From Erythrobacter sp. (GTDB lineage: Bacteria > Pseudomonadota > Alphaproteobacteria > Sphingomonadales > Sphingomonadaceae), in assembly GCA_025698865.1 (NCBI GenBank), contig JAILWQ010000002.1, forward strand, positions 332,385 through 396,384: 64,000 nucleotides of DNA, written 5' to 3'. Below, piece after piece: positions 38,995 through 47,602 of the stretch. The notes below the pieces were generated by a model. The model was not told the DNA's origin. It made no database searches and was given only the letters and a program-made list of their open reading frames with translations. Within the stretch, counting starts at the first letter, position 1. The number at the start of each line of letters is the position of its first letter. The position numbers and the translations under genes were made by a program.

Positions 38995-39061
38995 GCCGCC
39001 AGCGCATAGGCGCAAATGCGGCACGCTACGCGCCGCCGGTCCCTCGCCATGGTTCGCCACA
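38995..39061 (+). repeat. Long direct repeat copy A (gccgccagcgcataggcgcaaatgcggcacgctac..., ...ccatggttcgcc)
   Basis: Same sequence at 60689-60753; upstream of the HTH/repA genes. Confidence 0.85.
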
Positions 39062-39103
39062 GTCCGCTGCCCTCGGCAGCTCAATCCCGACTGGAGGTGA
39101 TCC

Positions 39104-39373
39104 ATGGCCAACCCGCTTGCGGGCCTGCCGCCGCGCCTGCTGCGCACCAAGGAAGCCGCGCGCTTCCTCGGCATATCCATCAGAACCCTTGAGAAACATC
39201 GGACCTACGGGACCGGGCCGACCTATCGCAAGGTCGGCGGCCGTGTCCTCTACACCGTTCGCGATCTGGAAGACTGGAGCGCGGTCGGCGAGCGCAAATC
39301 CACCCGCGACAAGACAGCAGGCACCGTCTTTCCGGCGCGTCCGCTCACCCCCGAAGAACGGGGCGACCGCTGA
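39104..39373 (+). CDS. AlpA/MerR-like helix-turn-helix (HTH_17) protein
   Basis: LLRTKEAARFLGISIRTLEKHRTYGTGPTYRKVGGRVLYTVRDLEDW. Confidence 0.88.
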   Translation: MANPLAGLPPRLLRTKEAARFLGISIRTLEKHRTYGTGPTYRKVGGRVLYTVRDLEDWSAVGERKSTRDKTAGTVFPARPLTPEERGDR

Positions 39374-40449
39374 TGCTGCGCGAGGACGGGCACGACCCCG
39401 CGCAGCCGGCCGAGGATAGCGAGCGCAGCCGCCTAAACCCCTTCGTGGTCGCAACGGGCGACGCGCCGCCGCGTGACCAGCGCGACTTGATGGAGCGGCC
39501 ATTCTTCTCGCTTGCGAAGACACCGCGCACCAAACCGATTCTCTACAAGGCCGCCGACATAGAGGTGCAAGTGTTCGGGATGCCCGAGCACGGGATGGCG
39601 ACCATTTGGGACGCCGATGTACTGATATGGGCGGCCTCGCAGATCGTCGCGGCCGAGAATGACGGCCTCGCCACGTCGCGCTTCGTCCGCTTAACGCCCT
39701 ACCATCTGTTGCGCGCCATCGGACGCCCGACCGGCAATCACCAATACCGCCTTCTGAAAGCTGCGCTGGCGCGACTGCAATCCACCGTCATAGCCACCAC
39801 GATCCGCAACGGCCCGCATTGGCGGCGCCGGCAATTCTCATGGATCAACGAGTGGGAGGAAATGACGACGCGCGCCGGCCGTGTCGAGGGGATGGAGTTC
39901 GTCCTGCCCGAATGGTTTTACAACAGCGTCATTGATCGCTCGCTGGTCCTGACCATCGACCCAGCGTATTTCCGGCTGACTGGAGGCATCGAGCGATGGC
40001 TTTACCGCGTCGCCAGAAAGCACGCCGGGCACCAGCGCCACGGCTGGATTTTCGAGGTCGCGCACCTTCATCAGAAATCCGGCAGCCTCGCCCGGCCGTC
40101 CGACTTCGCGCTCGACCTTCGCCGGATCGCGGCCCGCCAGCAACTCCCCGGTTACCGCCTCCAGATCGAGCGGGAAGACGGTCGCGAGCTGTTGCGCATC
40201 CGCCCCGAAAACTCATCAACAGGCACTGTTGATAACCCTGTTAATGCCATCGGCAGATCAGGCGCACGGGGTATCGGCACATCAGGCGCACCACTATCGG
40301 CAGATCAGGCGCACGAACCGGAGCTAACGCTTTGGCCTGAAACGCGGAATCCGACCGCTAACTTATCTAACAGAGAATCTATCTCTTTTTCTTTGACGCG
40401 CGCGCAGACGAAGCGTGGTGCCGGTTCTGCCCGAAGGGGCGAGCCATGA
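39373..40449 (+). CDS. repA: Plasmid-type replication initiator protein A (RPA family)
   Basis: 358 aa; RPFFSLAKTPRTKPILYKAADIEVQVFGMPEHGMATIWDADVLIWAASQIV... Confidence 0.9.
   Translation: MLREDGHDPAQPAEDSERSRLNPFVVATGDAPPRDQRDLMERPFFSLAKTPRTKPILYKAADIEVQVFGMPEHGMATIWDADVLIWAASQIVAAENDGLATSRFVRLTPYHLLRAIGRPTGNHQYRLLKAALARLQSTVIATTIRNGPHWRRRQFSWINEWEEMTTRAGRVEGMEFVLPEWFYNSVIDRSLVLTIDPAYFRLTGGIERWLYRVARKHAGHQRHGWIFEVAHLHQKSGSLARPSDFALDLRRIAARQQLPGYRLQIEREDGRELLRIRPENSSTGTVDNPVNAIGRSGARGIGTSGAPLSADQAHEPELTLWPETRNPTANLSNRESISFSLTRAQTKRGAGSARRGEP
40249..40314 (+). repeat. Three 19-bp iteron-like direct repeats (atcggcagatcaggcgcac)
   Basis: Copies at 40249-40267, 40273-40291 and 40296-40314 with one mismatch; within the 3' part of repA. 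Confidence 0.85.
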
Positions 40450-40507
40450 CGGCCGCGCTCGACGCGCTGCGCCCGCGCAGCCCCCAGCACATCACCGGAG
40501 ACGAACA

Positions 40508-41026
40508 ATGACCCGTCGCGCCCATCGCAGCGCGCCAGGCCGTCCGCTGCCGGACGGGCCTGCGCCCTCCACCACATTGGTCGAGCTGACCTTCGAGAAA
40601 CGCAAGGTCGAGCACTGGATACGCTTCGGCCGCAAGAGCTACGAGCAGATCATCGACCGCCGCCGCAGCGTCGTCGGCTTCGCGCCGGGCAGCGTCTTTG
40701 CCTTCGTGCGTTGGGCGAAGGGCGAGCACGGCACTGTCGTTTCGCGCATCGACATTGTGCGCGCCATCGGCCGGGGCGAGCCGTTCCAGACATTGCCCTT
40801 CGTGCGCCCCGGCGGCGAAATCCTGTTGCGCCTCGATAGCTGGCCCAAGGTGCAGCGCGCGCTTGCCGCCATCGACGCCGTGGAATCGCTCGGCCTCGAT
40901 CCGGCCGATGCCTCGCCGGAGCATTGGCGACACGTCCACAACCGTTTGACCGCCAATCTGGAGGCGCACGCCTACACGCCCGAGCGACATGCCGCGTGGC
41001 TTCATCGCCGAAGGATCGACCCATGA
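40508..41026 (+). CDS. DUF2840 domain protein
   Basis: TTLVELTFEKRKVEHWIRFGRKSYEQIIDRRRSVVGFAPGSVFAFVRW. Confidence 0.8.
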   Translation: MTRRAHRSAPGRPLPDGPAPSTTLVELTFEKRKVEHWIRFGRKSYEQIIDRRRSVVGFAPGSVFAFVRWAKGEHGTVVSRIDIVRAIGRGEPFQTLPFVRPGGEILLRLDSWPKVQRALAAIDAVESLGLDPADASPEHWRHVHNRLTANLEAHAYTPERHAAWLHRRRIDP

Positions 41027-41568
41027 CGCGTCGCCGCACCCTCACGGTGACGGCGCTCGCCGTCATCGGCATCGCCGCCGCAAGCGCGGTCGAGACGCCA
41101 TTGAGGCTCATCTGGAACGCCACCGCCAGCGCGCCCATTGGCTTCTACACCGTCGAGCCGGCAGACCGGATCGACGTGCCCGAGCTAGTCGCCGTCATGC
41201 CGCCCGAACCGCTCGCCGCGTTCATGGTCGAGCGCGGCTATAGCGCGCGAGGCGTCCCGCTGTTGAAGCGCGTCTTGGGCCTGCCCGGACAGCAGATTTG
41301 CCGCACCAACCGCACGATCACGGTGGACGGGATCGAGATGGGCGAGGCGCTGGAGCGTGACAGCCTCGGCCGCGATCTGCCCGTCTGGCAGGGCTGCCGC
41401 GTCATCGGCGACGGCCAGCTTTTCCTCATGAATTGGGAAGTCCGCGACAGCCTCGACGGCCGGTATTTCGGACCCATCCCCGCAGCTTCCGTCATCGGCC
41501 GGGCGGTCCCGCTCTGGACCGATGAGAAAGGCGTCGGCCGCTGCGAGTGGCGCGCGCCGACCCACTGA
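41023..41568 (+). CDS. traF: TraF-type S26 signal peptidase
   Basis: TASAPIGFYTVEP...GVPLLKRVLGLPGQQICRTN...DSLDGRYFGPI. Confidence 0.9.
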   Translation: MTRRRTLTVTALAVIGIAAASAVETPLRLIWNATASAPIGFYTVEPADRIDVPELVAVMPPEPLAAFMVERGYSARGVPLLKRVLGLPGQQICRTNRTITVDGIEMGEALERDSLGRDLPVWQGCRVIGDGQLFLMNWEVRDSLDGRYFGPIPAASVIGRAVPLWTDEKGVGRCEWRAPTH

Positions 41569-41602
41569 ACCACCCCCCGAGAACCAACCACAGGAGATTT
41601 CC

Positions 41603-41938
41603 ATGGCAGAGATAGGCACCTTCACCCGCACCGAAGGCGGCTATGCGGGGGAGCTTCATTCGTTCGGCCTCCGCGATAAGCTGTTCATCGTCCCTGCCAA
41701 GCCGAGCGACGCAAAAAACGCGCCCGATTATCGCGTGCGCCTCGATAGCGAGGACGGCCCGGACGCCGGCCCCGCATGGAAAGACTCCAGCGAGAACGCT
41801 GGCGACTTCGTGTCGATGCGATTGGAGGGGCCAATCTTCCCGTTCCCGATCCGCGCCAAGCTGTTCCAGTCCAACGACGATCCTTCGGTCTGGACCCTGC
41901 GTTGGAAGCACGCCCGGAAGATCGAGGACGAGGAATGA
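41603..41938 (+). CDS. DUF736 family protein
   Basis: MAEIGTFTRTEGGYAGELHSFGLRDKLFIVPA...DYRVRL. Confidence 0.9.
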   Translation: MAEIGTFTRTEGGYAGELHSFGLRDKLFIVPAKPSDAKNAPDYRVRLDSEDGPDAGPAWKDSSENAGDFVSMRLEGPIFPFPIRAKLFQSNDDPSVWTLRWKHARKIEDEE

Positions 41939-42867
41939 CGGCCGCGCGCGGCCGGCCCGCCATCCGGTCAAAGATCGGCATCCCTTTGTTCGCGGAAAAG
42001 CCGACTCATCCCTCCGTCCCGCTCGGCGACCGGACGGCCGGCGCGCACAGCGAAGGTCAGGGGCGGTCATCGGCCGGCGCTTGCGCCTTGCCCTTGACCG
42101 CAAAAAGCACGCTGGCAGGCTGGTGTCGAAGCGGAGACAGGACTGCATGGCATTATGCCGTCCTGATACTGACCGGAGTGCTTTCCGTCTGCGCCGGATC
42201 GGGCGTCGCGGTCGCGCAATCCGCGCCCGTCGAGCGTCCGGCCGCCGCCCATCCCTATGCGGCCCACATCGCCGAGGCGTCGCAGCGTTTCGGCATCCCC
42301 GAGCGCTGGATTCGTGCCGTGCTGCGCGCCGAGAGCGCGGGCGATGTGCGCGCGATCTCAACGGCCGGCGCGATGGGATTGATGCAGGTGATGCCCGACA
42401 CATGGGCCGGCCTGCGCGTCCGCCACGGCCTCGGCCGCGATCCCTACGACCCGCGCGACAACATCCTCGCAGGCACGGCCTATCTGCGCGAAATGTTCGA
42501 CCGCTACGGCAATGTCGGCGCGATGCTGGCAGCCTACAATGCCGGCCCCGGTCGCTACGACGAGCACCGCGCGACCGGCCGCTCGCTTCCCGCCGAGACG
42601 CGCGCCTATGTAGCGGCGCTGGCCCCGACCCTTGGCGGCGCGCCTCCATCGGATGCGCCGTTGCAACCACCGGCACCGCCGCCCGATTGGCGCGAGGCAC
42701 TACTATTCGTCATGCGCCCTGCCGACACGCGAGCTGCCGCCGCGCCGCCATCCGAGGTGCAAACAGGCGACGGCCGTGCTGCCGTTCCGGCGCGCGACCC
42801 CGCCCGTGCGGAACCGCAGGACGGCAGCATTTTCGTGGCGAGCGCCAGCGACGGAGGAACGCCATGA
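41935..42867 (+). CDS. Lytic transglycosylase (SLT domain)
   Basis: IPERWIRAVLRAESAGDVRAISTAGAMGLMQVMPDTWAGL...AAYNAGPGRYDEH. Confidence 0.92.
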   Translation: MTAARGRPAIRSKIGIPLFAEKPTHPSVPLGDRTAGAHSEGQGRSSAGACALPLTAKSTLAGWCRSGDRTAWHYAVLILTGVLSVCAGSGVAVAQSAPVERPAAAHPYAAHIAEASQRFGIPERWIRAVLRAESAGDVRAISTAGAMGLMQVMPDTWAGLRVRHGLGRDPYDPRDNILAGTAYLREMFDRYGNVGAMLAAYNAGPGRYDEHRATGRSLPAETRAYVAALAPTLGGAPPSDAPLQPPAPPPDWREALLFVMRPADTRAAAAPPSEVQTGDGRAAVPARDPARAEPQDGSIFVASASDGGTP

Positions 42868-43184
42868 AGGCGGCGTTCCCACGCTCGGCAGCTCTCATTC
42901 CGGTGTCCAGTCAGGCAGGTTTTTGCCCGGCTGGATTTCCGGCAGGAGGGGCAGAAAAGGCAGAGAGGGCGGAGGGCAAGATTAAAGAAGACGGCACCAT
43001 GTCGGGCCGCTTCTGGAAATTGTTGTTGTCTGCACACTGGTTAGGTGGCCGGTTCCGGCACCATGGTTTTGAGGGGCCGCGTGCCGCGATTTTGCGCAAA
43101 GCCTTGGCTTTGCAGGGTTTCAAGCGGCACCATAGGCGCAGATCGGCGGTTTTCCGGCGGTTTGGGCTGGAGTCGCGCCCTTGA
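42864..43184 (+). CDS. Small hypothetical protein upstream of relaxase
   Basis: Overlaps both neighbours by 4 bp; no family recognised. Confidence 0.4.
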   Translation: MKAAFPRSAALIPVSSQAGFCPAGFPAGGAEKAERAEGKIKEDGTMSGRFWKLLLSAHWLGGRFRHHGFEGPRAAILRKALALQGFKRHHRRRSAVFRRFGLESRP

Positions 43185-45235
43185 GCGCCGACGACGAAAA
43201 CCGCTTCCGACCGAAGCCCGGCCGCATCCGATCCGACACGCCGAAGGCTGGCAAGACCAAGAGCTTTTTCACGCAGGTCAGGAAGATCACCCGGCAGCAT
43301 CAGGCGGCAGCCTCCCGCGACCCTTCCATGCCGTCATCCGCCCGCCCGTCATCGTCGGGCCGGTCCCGTGCCGTGGTCGCCAGCGGCAAGGGCGTGAAGC
43401 GCGGCCGGGGCGCGAGCTTCGTGCGTGCCCGCAATATCTCGGGCAACTGGCATCATCGCCAGCCGGGCAGCCGCCGCGTCATCGTCAAGCAGCGCAGCGT
43501 CAGGGCCGCATTGAAGGGCGGCCGTGCCCGTGCACATCTGCGCTATGTCCAGCGTGACGGAACCTCACGCGACGGCGAGCGGGGCCGGCTCTATTCGGCG
43601 ACCGAGGACCGCGCCGATGGCGACGCCTTCCTTGATCGCGGCAAGGACGACCGCCACCAATTCAGATTCATCGTCTCGCCCGAGGAGGGGGCGGAGCTGT
43701 CGGACCTCACGGCCTACACCCGCGATTTCATGAAACAGGTGGAAGCTGACCTTGGCACCAAACTCGATTGGGTTGCCGTCAATCACTACAACACCGGCCA
43801 TCCCCATGTGCATATCGTCGTCAACGGCCGCGACGATATGGGCGGGGATCTAGTCATCAACGGCGACTACCTTTCCGCCGGCCTGCGCGAACGCGCCAGC
43901 GAGCTTGCCAGTCTCGAACTCGGCCCCGTGACCGAGATCGAGCAGGCCCGCAAGCTATCCGCCGAGATCGACCAAGACCGTTTCACCCGGATCGACCGCG
44001 CCATGGTCGAGGAAGCCGATGCCCGTTTCCTCGACCTGCGCCATGAACTGGCAGAGCCGAGGCGGCAGTTCGAGCGCACCTTGCGCCTGCGCCGCCTTAC
44101 CAAGCTGGAGAAGATGGGGCTGGCGACCGAGCACGCGCCCGCCGTTTGGGAATTGAGCAAGGACATGGAACCGGCCCTGCGCGAGCTAGGCGAGCGTGGC
44201 GACATTATCCGCACCATGCAGAAGGCGCTCGGCCCGCAGGCAGGCGAACGCGATCCCATGAGCTTCCAAATCCATGACGGAGCGCCCGAGACGCCTATCG
44301 TCGGCCGCGTCGTGGACAAGCACCTGTCCGACGAGTTGGGCGAGAACCTGACAATCGTGGTGGACGGGATCGACGGTAGGACGCACCACATCGCCGGCAT
44401 CACGCCCGAGCGGCTGGAGGACGCCCGCATTGGCAGCGTCATCCAGATCGGCCCGGCCGAGGTGGCACCCCGGCCGTCCGACCGCACCATCACCGCCATC
44501 GCCGAGGACGGCATCTATCGGCCGAGCCGCCATCTGGAGCAGGCGAAATTCGAGGGCCGCGTTCCCGGCGGCGACGATGAGGGCTATATCGATGCCCATG
44601 TCCGGCGGCTGGAGGCGCTGCGCCGGGCCGGCATCGTCGAGCGCATCGACGCCGACCAATGGCGCATCCCAGATGATCTGGTCAGCCGCGCGGCTGATTA
44701 CGATACCGGCCGCGACCGGCAGGCCAGCGTTCGCGTGCTTTCCCCGGTTGATCTGCAAAGGCAGATACGTTCGGACTGCGCGACATGGCTGGACCGGCGA
44801 TTGGTCCATGGCGAAACGGCCGACCTTGCGCCGACCGGCTTCGGGCAACAGGTCCGCGAAGCCATGGACCAGCGCCGCGAGCATCATATCGAACAGCGCG
44901 ACGCCACGCGCAACAGGGACGGCCGAATCTTCTACCGGCGCAATCTTCTCGCCACCCTGCGCGAGCGGGAAGTTGCGCGCGCCGGTGCGGAGATGGCCGA
45001 GGGCAAGGCGCTGCCGTTCCGCGCCGCCAAGGATGGTGAGAGTGTCAGCGGCAAGTTCACCGGGACTGTCCAGCTAACGAGCGGCAAGTTCGCCATCGTG
45101 GAAAAGAGCCACGAGTTCACCCTTGTCCCGTGGCGGCCGATCATCGACCGCCAGCTCGGCCGCGAGGTCGCGGGTATCATGCAGGGCGGTTCGGTGTCGT
45201 GGCAGTTAGGGCGGCAGCGGGGGTTGGGGCTATAG
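43181..45235 (+). CDS. Relaxase/mobilisation nuclease, DUF3363 (VirD2-like)
   Basis: 684 aa; NHYNTGHPHVHIVVNGRDD metal-binding histidines; C-terminal DUF3363 region. Confidence 0.93.
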   Translation: MSADDENRFRPKPGRIRSDTPKAGKTKSFFTQVRKITRQHQAAASRDPSMPSSARPSSSGRSRAVVASGKGVKRGRGASFVRARNISGNWHHRQPGSRRVIVKQRSVRAALKGGRARAHLRYVQRDGTSRDGERGRLYSATEDRADGDAFLDRGKDDRHQFRFIVSPEEGAELSDLTAYTRDFMKQVEADLGTKLDWVAVNHYNTGHPHVHIVVNGRDDMGGDLVINGDYLSAGLRERASELASLELGPVTEIEQARKLSAEIDQDRFTRIDRAMVEEADARFLDLRHELAEPRRQFERTLRLRRLTKLEKMGLATEHAPAVWELSKDMEPALRELGERGDIIRTMQKALGPQAGERDPMSFQIHDGAPETPIVGRVVDKHLSDELGENLTIVVDGIDGRTHHIAGITPERLEDARIGSVIQIGPAEVAPRPSDRTITAIAEDGIYRPSRHLEQAKFEGRVPGGDDEGYIDAHVRRLEALRRAGIVERIDADQWRIPDDLVSRAADYDTGRDRQASVRVLSPVDLQRQIRSDCATWLDRRLVHGETADLAPTGFGQQVREAMDQRREHHIEQRDATRNRDGRIFYRRNLLATLREREVARAGAEMAEGKALPFRAAKDGESVSGKFTGTVQLTSGKFAIVEKSHEFTLVPWRPIIDRQLGREVAGIMQGGSVSWQLGRQRGLGL

Positions 45236-45451
45236 GAGCCAACGATACCGCATTGCAACGCAACAACTAATTCGATAAGAGCTGCTATTCAATTTCGTAA
45301 TCGTGGAGCCATCAGCATGGGAAATTCCAAGTCAGCAGACAAGTAAGCCGCAACATCAGAATTGTTGTTGCGGCGCTCTGTAAGACCAATCCCATCTGAT
45401 TGCTGACGAGCAGACGCTGCCCGGTATCCTTAATCGAGCGGTTGATTCGTC

Positions 45452-46666
45452 ATGACCACCACACGCCCCGCGTGGGCCTATACGCTGCCGGCAGCCTTGC
45501 TGCTTATGGCTCCCTTCGACATCCTCGCCTCGCTGGCGATGGATATTTATCTTCCAGTCGTTCCGGCGATGCCGGGCGTCCTGAACACGACTCCATCCAT
45601 AATCCAACTCACGTTGAGCCTCTACATGGTGATGCTCGGTGTGGGCCAAGTGATCTTTGGGCCACTCTCCGATCGCGTCGGGCGACGGCCGATCCTGCTT
45701 GTAGGCGCAACGGCTTTCGTTGCTGCGTCTCTGGGAGCGGCTTGTTCTTCAACTGCATTAGCCTTTGTTGCGTTTCGTCTGGTTCAGGCTGTTGGAGCAT
45801 CGGCCATGCTGGTGGCCACCTTCGCGACCGTGCGCGACGTATATGCCAATCGTCCCGAAGGTGCCGTCATCTACGGCCTTTTCAGTTCGATGCTGGCGTT
45901 CGTGCCTGCGCTCGGCCCTATAGCCGGTGCGCTGATCGGCGAGTTTTGGGGATGGCAGGCGATCTTCATCACACTGGCTGCACTGGCTTCGCTCGCACTC
46001 TTAAACGCCAGTTTCAGGTGGCATGAAACCCGACCGTTGGATCAGGCCAGAACGCAACGATCTGTTTTGCCGATCTTCGCGAGTCCGGCCTTTTGGGTTT
46101 ACACGGTCGGATTTAGTGCCGGCATGGGCACATTCTTCGTTTTCTTCTCGACAGCCCCCCGTGTTCTCATAGGCCAAGCCGGCTATTCCGAGATCGGATT
46201 TAGCTTGGCCTTCGCGACTGTCGCGCTGGTCATGGTCACGACAACCCGCTTCGCAAAGTCCTTCGTTGCCAAATGGGGTATCGCGGGATGCGTAGCGCGC
46301 GGGATGGCGTTGCTCGTTTCCGGCGCGATCCTGTTGGGGATCGGCCAACTTTTCGGATCGCCGTCATTTTTCAGCTTCATCCTGCCGATGTGGGTTGTCG
46401 CGGTCGGCATTGTCTTCACGGTGTCCGTTACCGCCAACGGCGCACTTGCGCAGTTCGACGACATCGCTGGATCAGCGGTTGCGTTCTACTTCTGCATCCA
46501 AAGCCTGATAGTCAGTATCGTCGGGACATTGGCGGTGACGCTGTTAAACGGCGATACAGCGTGGCCCGTGATTTGTTACGCCACGGCAATGGCAGTGCTG
46601 GTGTCGTTGGGGCTGGCGCTCCTTCGATCCCGTGATGCTGCCACCGAGAAGTCGCCAGTCGTCTAG
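45452..46666 (+). CDS. floR: Chloramphenicol/florfenicol efflux MFS transporter
   Basis: 404 aa; MTTTRPAWAYTLPAALLLMAPFDILASLAMDIYLPVVPAMPGV...AATEKSPVV; matches FloR along its length as remembered. Confidence 0.95.
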   Translation: MTTTRPAWAYTLPAALLLMAPFDILASLAMDIYLPVVPAMPGVLNTTPSIIQLTLSLYMVMLGVGQVIFGPLSDRVGRRPILLVGATAFVAASLGAACSSTALAFVAFRLVQAVGASAMLVATFATVRDVYANRPEGAVIYGLFSSMLAFVPALGPIAGALIGEFWGWQAIFITLAALASLALLNASFRWHETRPLDQARTQRSVLPIFASPAFWVYTVGFSAGMGTFFVFFSTAPRVLIGQAGYSEIGFSLAFATVALVMVTTTRFAKSFVAKWGIAGCVARGMALLVSGAILLGIGQLFGSPSFFSFILPMWVVAVGIVFTVSVTANGALAQFDDIAGSAVAFYFCIQSLIVSIVGTLAVTLLNGDTAWPVICYATAMAVLVSLGLALLRSRDAATEKSPVV

Positions 46667-46757
46667 CCGACGACTGGAAGCAAGCCCGCTCCGATGCGGC
46701 GCAATAATCTTCGAAACCTCGTGAATGGCGGTATCCTGTCTGGCAAGATACCGCTCA

Positions 46758-46876
46758 TTTCCCTTGTCCCGTGGCGGCCGGTCATCGACCGCCAGCTCGG
46801 CCGTGAGGTCATGGGCATCGTGCAAAGCGGATCGGTGTCGTGGCAGTTGGGGCGGCAAAGGGGCATAAGCCTCTAA
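46758..46876 (+). pseudogene. Relaxase 3'-end remnant, copy 2
   Basis: Encodes LVPWRPVIDRQLGREVMGIVQSGSVSWQLGRQRGISL*, nearly identical to the C-terminus of the relaxase ending at 45235. Confidence 0.9.
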
Positions 46877-47499
46877 TCTGTTGTAGATGAACGCAGCCGC
46901 TCGAAACCAGCGATGAGGCTGTCGAGTCCGAAGTTGAACGCAGCATCCATGCCGTCTGTTTCCAACTCGTGAAACAGATCGTGCAGGAAGGACGACGGTG
47001 CTTGCTCGGACACATCTGGCCTGTCCGGAACTCTCTCATCGGCATCAGATGCCTGCTGCTCGAGAACGGAACCGACCACATAGTGACTGACCGCCCGGAG
47101 CGCCCAAACGGCGCGCTTCGGACAAAAGCCCTCCGCGCAGAGAAAGCGTATTTGCGTCTCGGCGGTGCCAAAATTCGGTTCTGTCGGTCGAGTGCCGGCA
47201 TGGATACGCGCGCCGTCGCGATAAGAGAGCAACGCCGTTCTGAAGCTCAGGGCATTCTCTTTCAGGAACACCCGCCAGTCCTCATTCTCTTCGGGTAGCG
47301 AGCGGGTATGGCGTTCCGCCAGCATCGCCTCGGCGAGCGCATCAAGCAGCGCTCGCTTGTTCTGGAAATGCCAGTAAAGCGCAGGCTGCTGAACCTTGAG
47401 GCGTTCAGCGAGCTTCCGCGTCGTCAGGCTGTCCATGCCAACCTCGTTCAACAGCTCTAGCGCCGCCGCGATCACGGTGCCCTTGTCCAGTTTGGTCAT
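46873..47499 (-). CDS. tetR: Tetracycline repressor, class G-like
   Basis: 208 aa; MTKLDKGTVIAAALELLNEVGMDSLTTRKLAERLKVQQPALYWHFQNKRALLDALAEAML. Confidence 0.93.
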   Translation of the reverse strand: MTKLDKGTVIAAALELLNEVGMDSLTTRKLAERLKVQQPALYWHFQNKRALLDALAEAMLAERHTRSLPEENEDWRVFLKENALSFRTALLSYRDGARIHAGTRPTEPNFGTAETQIRFLCAEGFCPKRAVWALRAVSHYVVGSVLEQQASDADERVPDRPDVSEQAPSSFLHDLFHELETDGMDAAFNFGLDSLIAGFERLRSSTTD

Positions 47500-47527
47500 T
47501 CACGTTCCTTCGCCAGTGCTTGACAAT

Positions 47528-47570
47528 TTATCACCGATAAGTTCTATGTCCATCTCCTTATCGTTGATAA
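47528..47570. promoter_or_regulatory. Two tet operators (TTATCACCGATAA, TTATCGTTGATAA)
   Basis: Palindromes at 47528-47540 and 47558-47570 between divergent tetR and tetA. Confidence 0.85.
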
Positions 47571-47602
47571 AGTCGCTCCATTGAGCGGCGCTGGAGTTTC
47601 AG

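Noticed and set aside
41643-43184. 513-aa ORF covering the lytic transglycosylase
   Set aside because: Alternative frame over DUF736/transglycosylase; only the last ~106 codons (42864-43184) are plausible.
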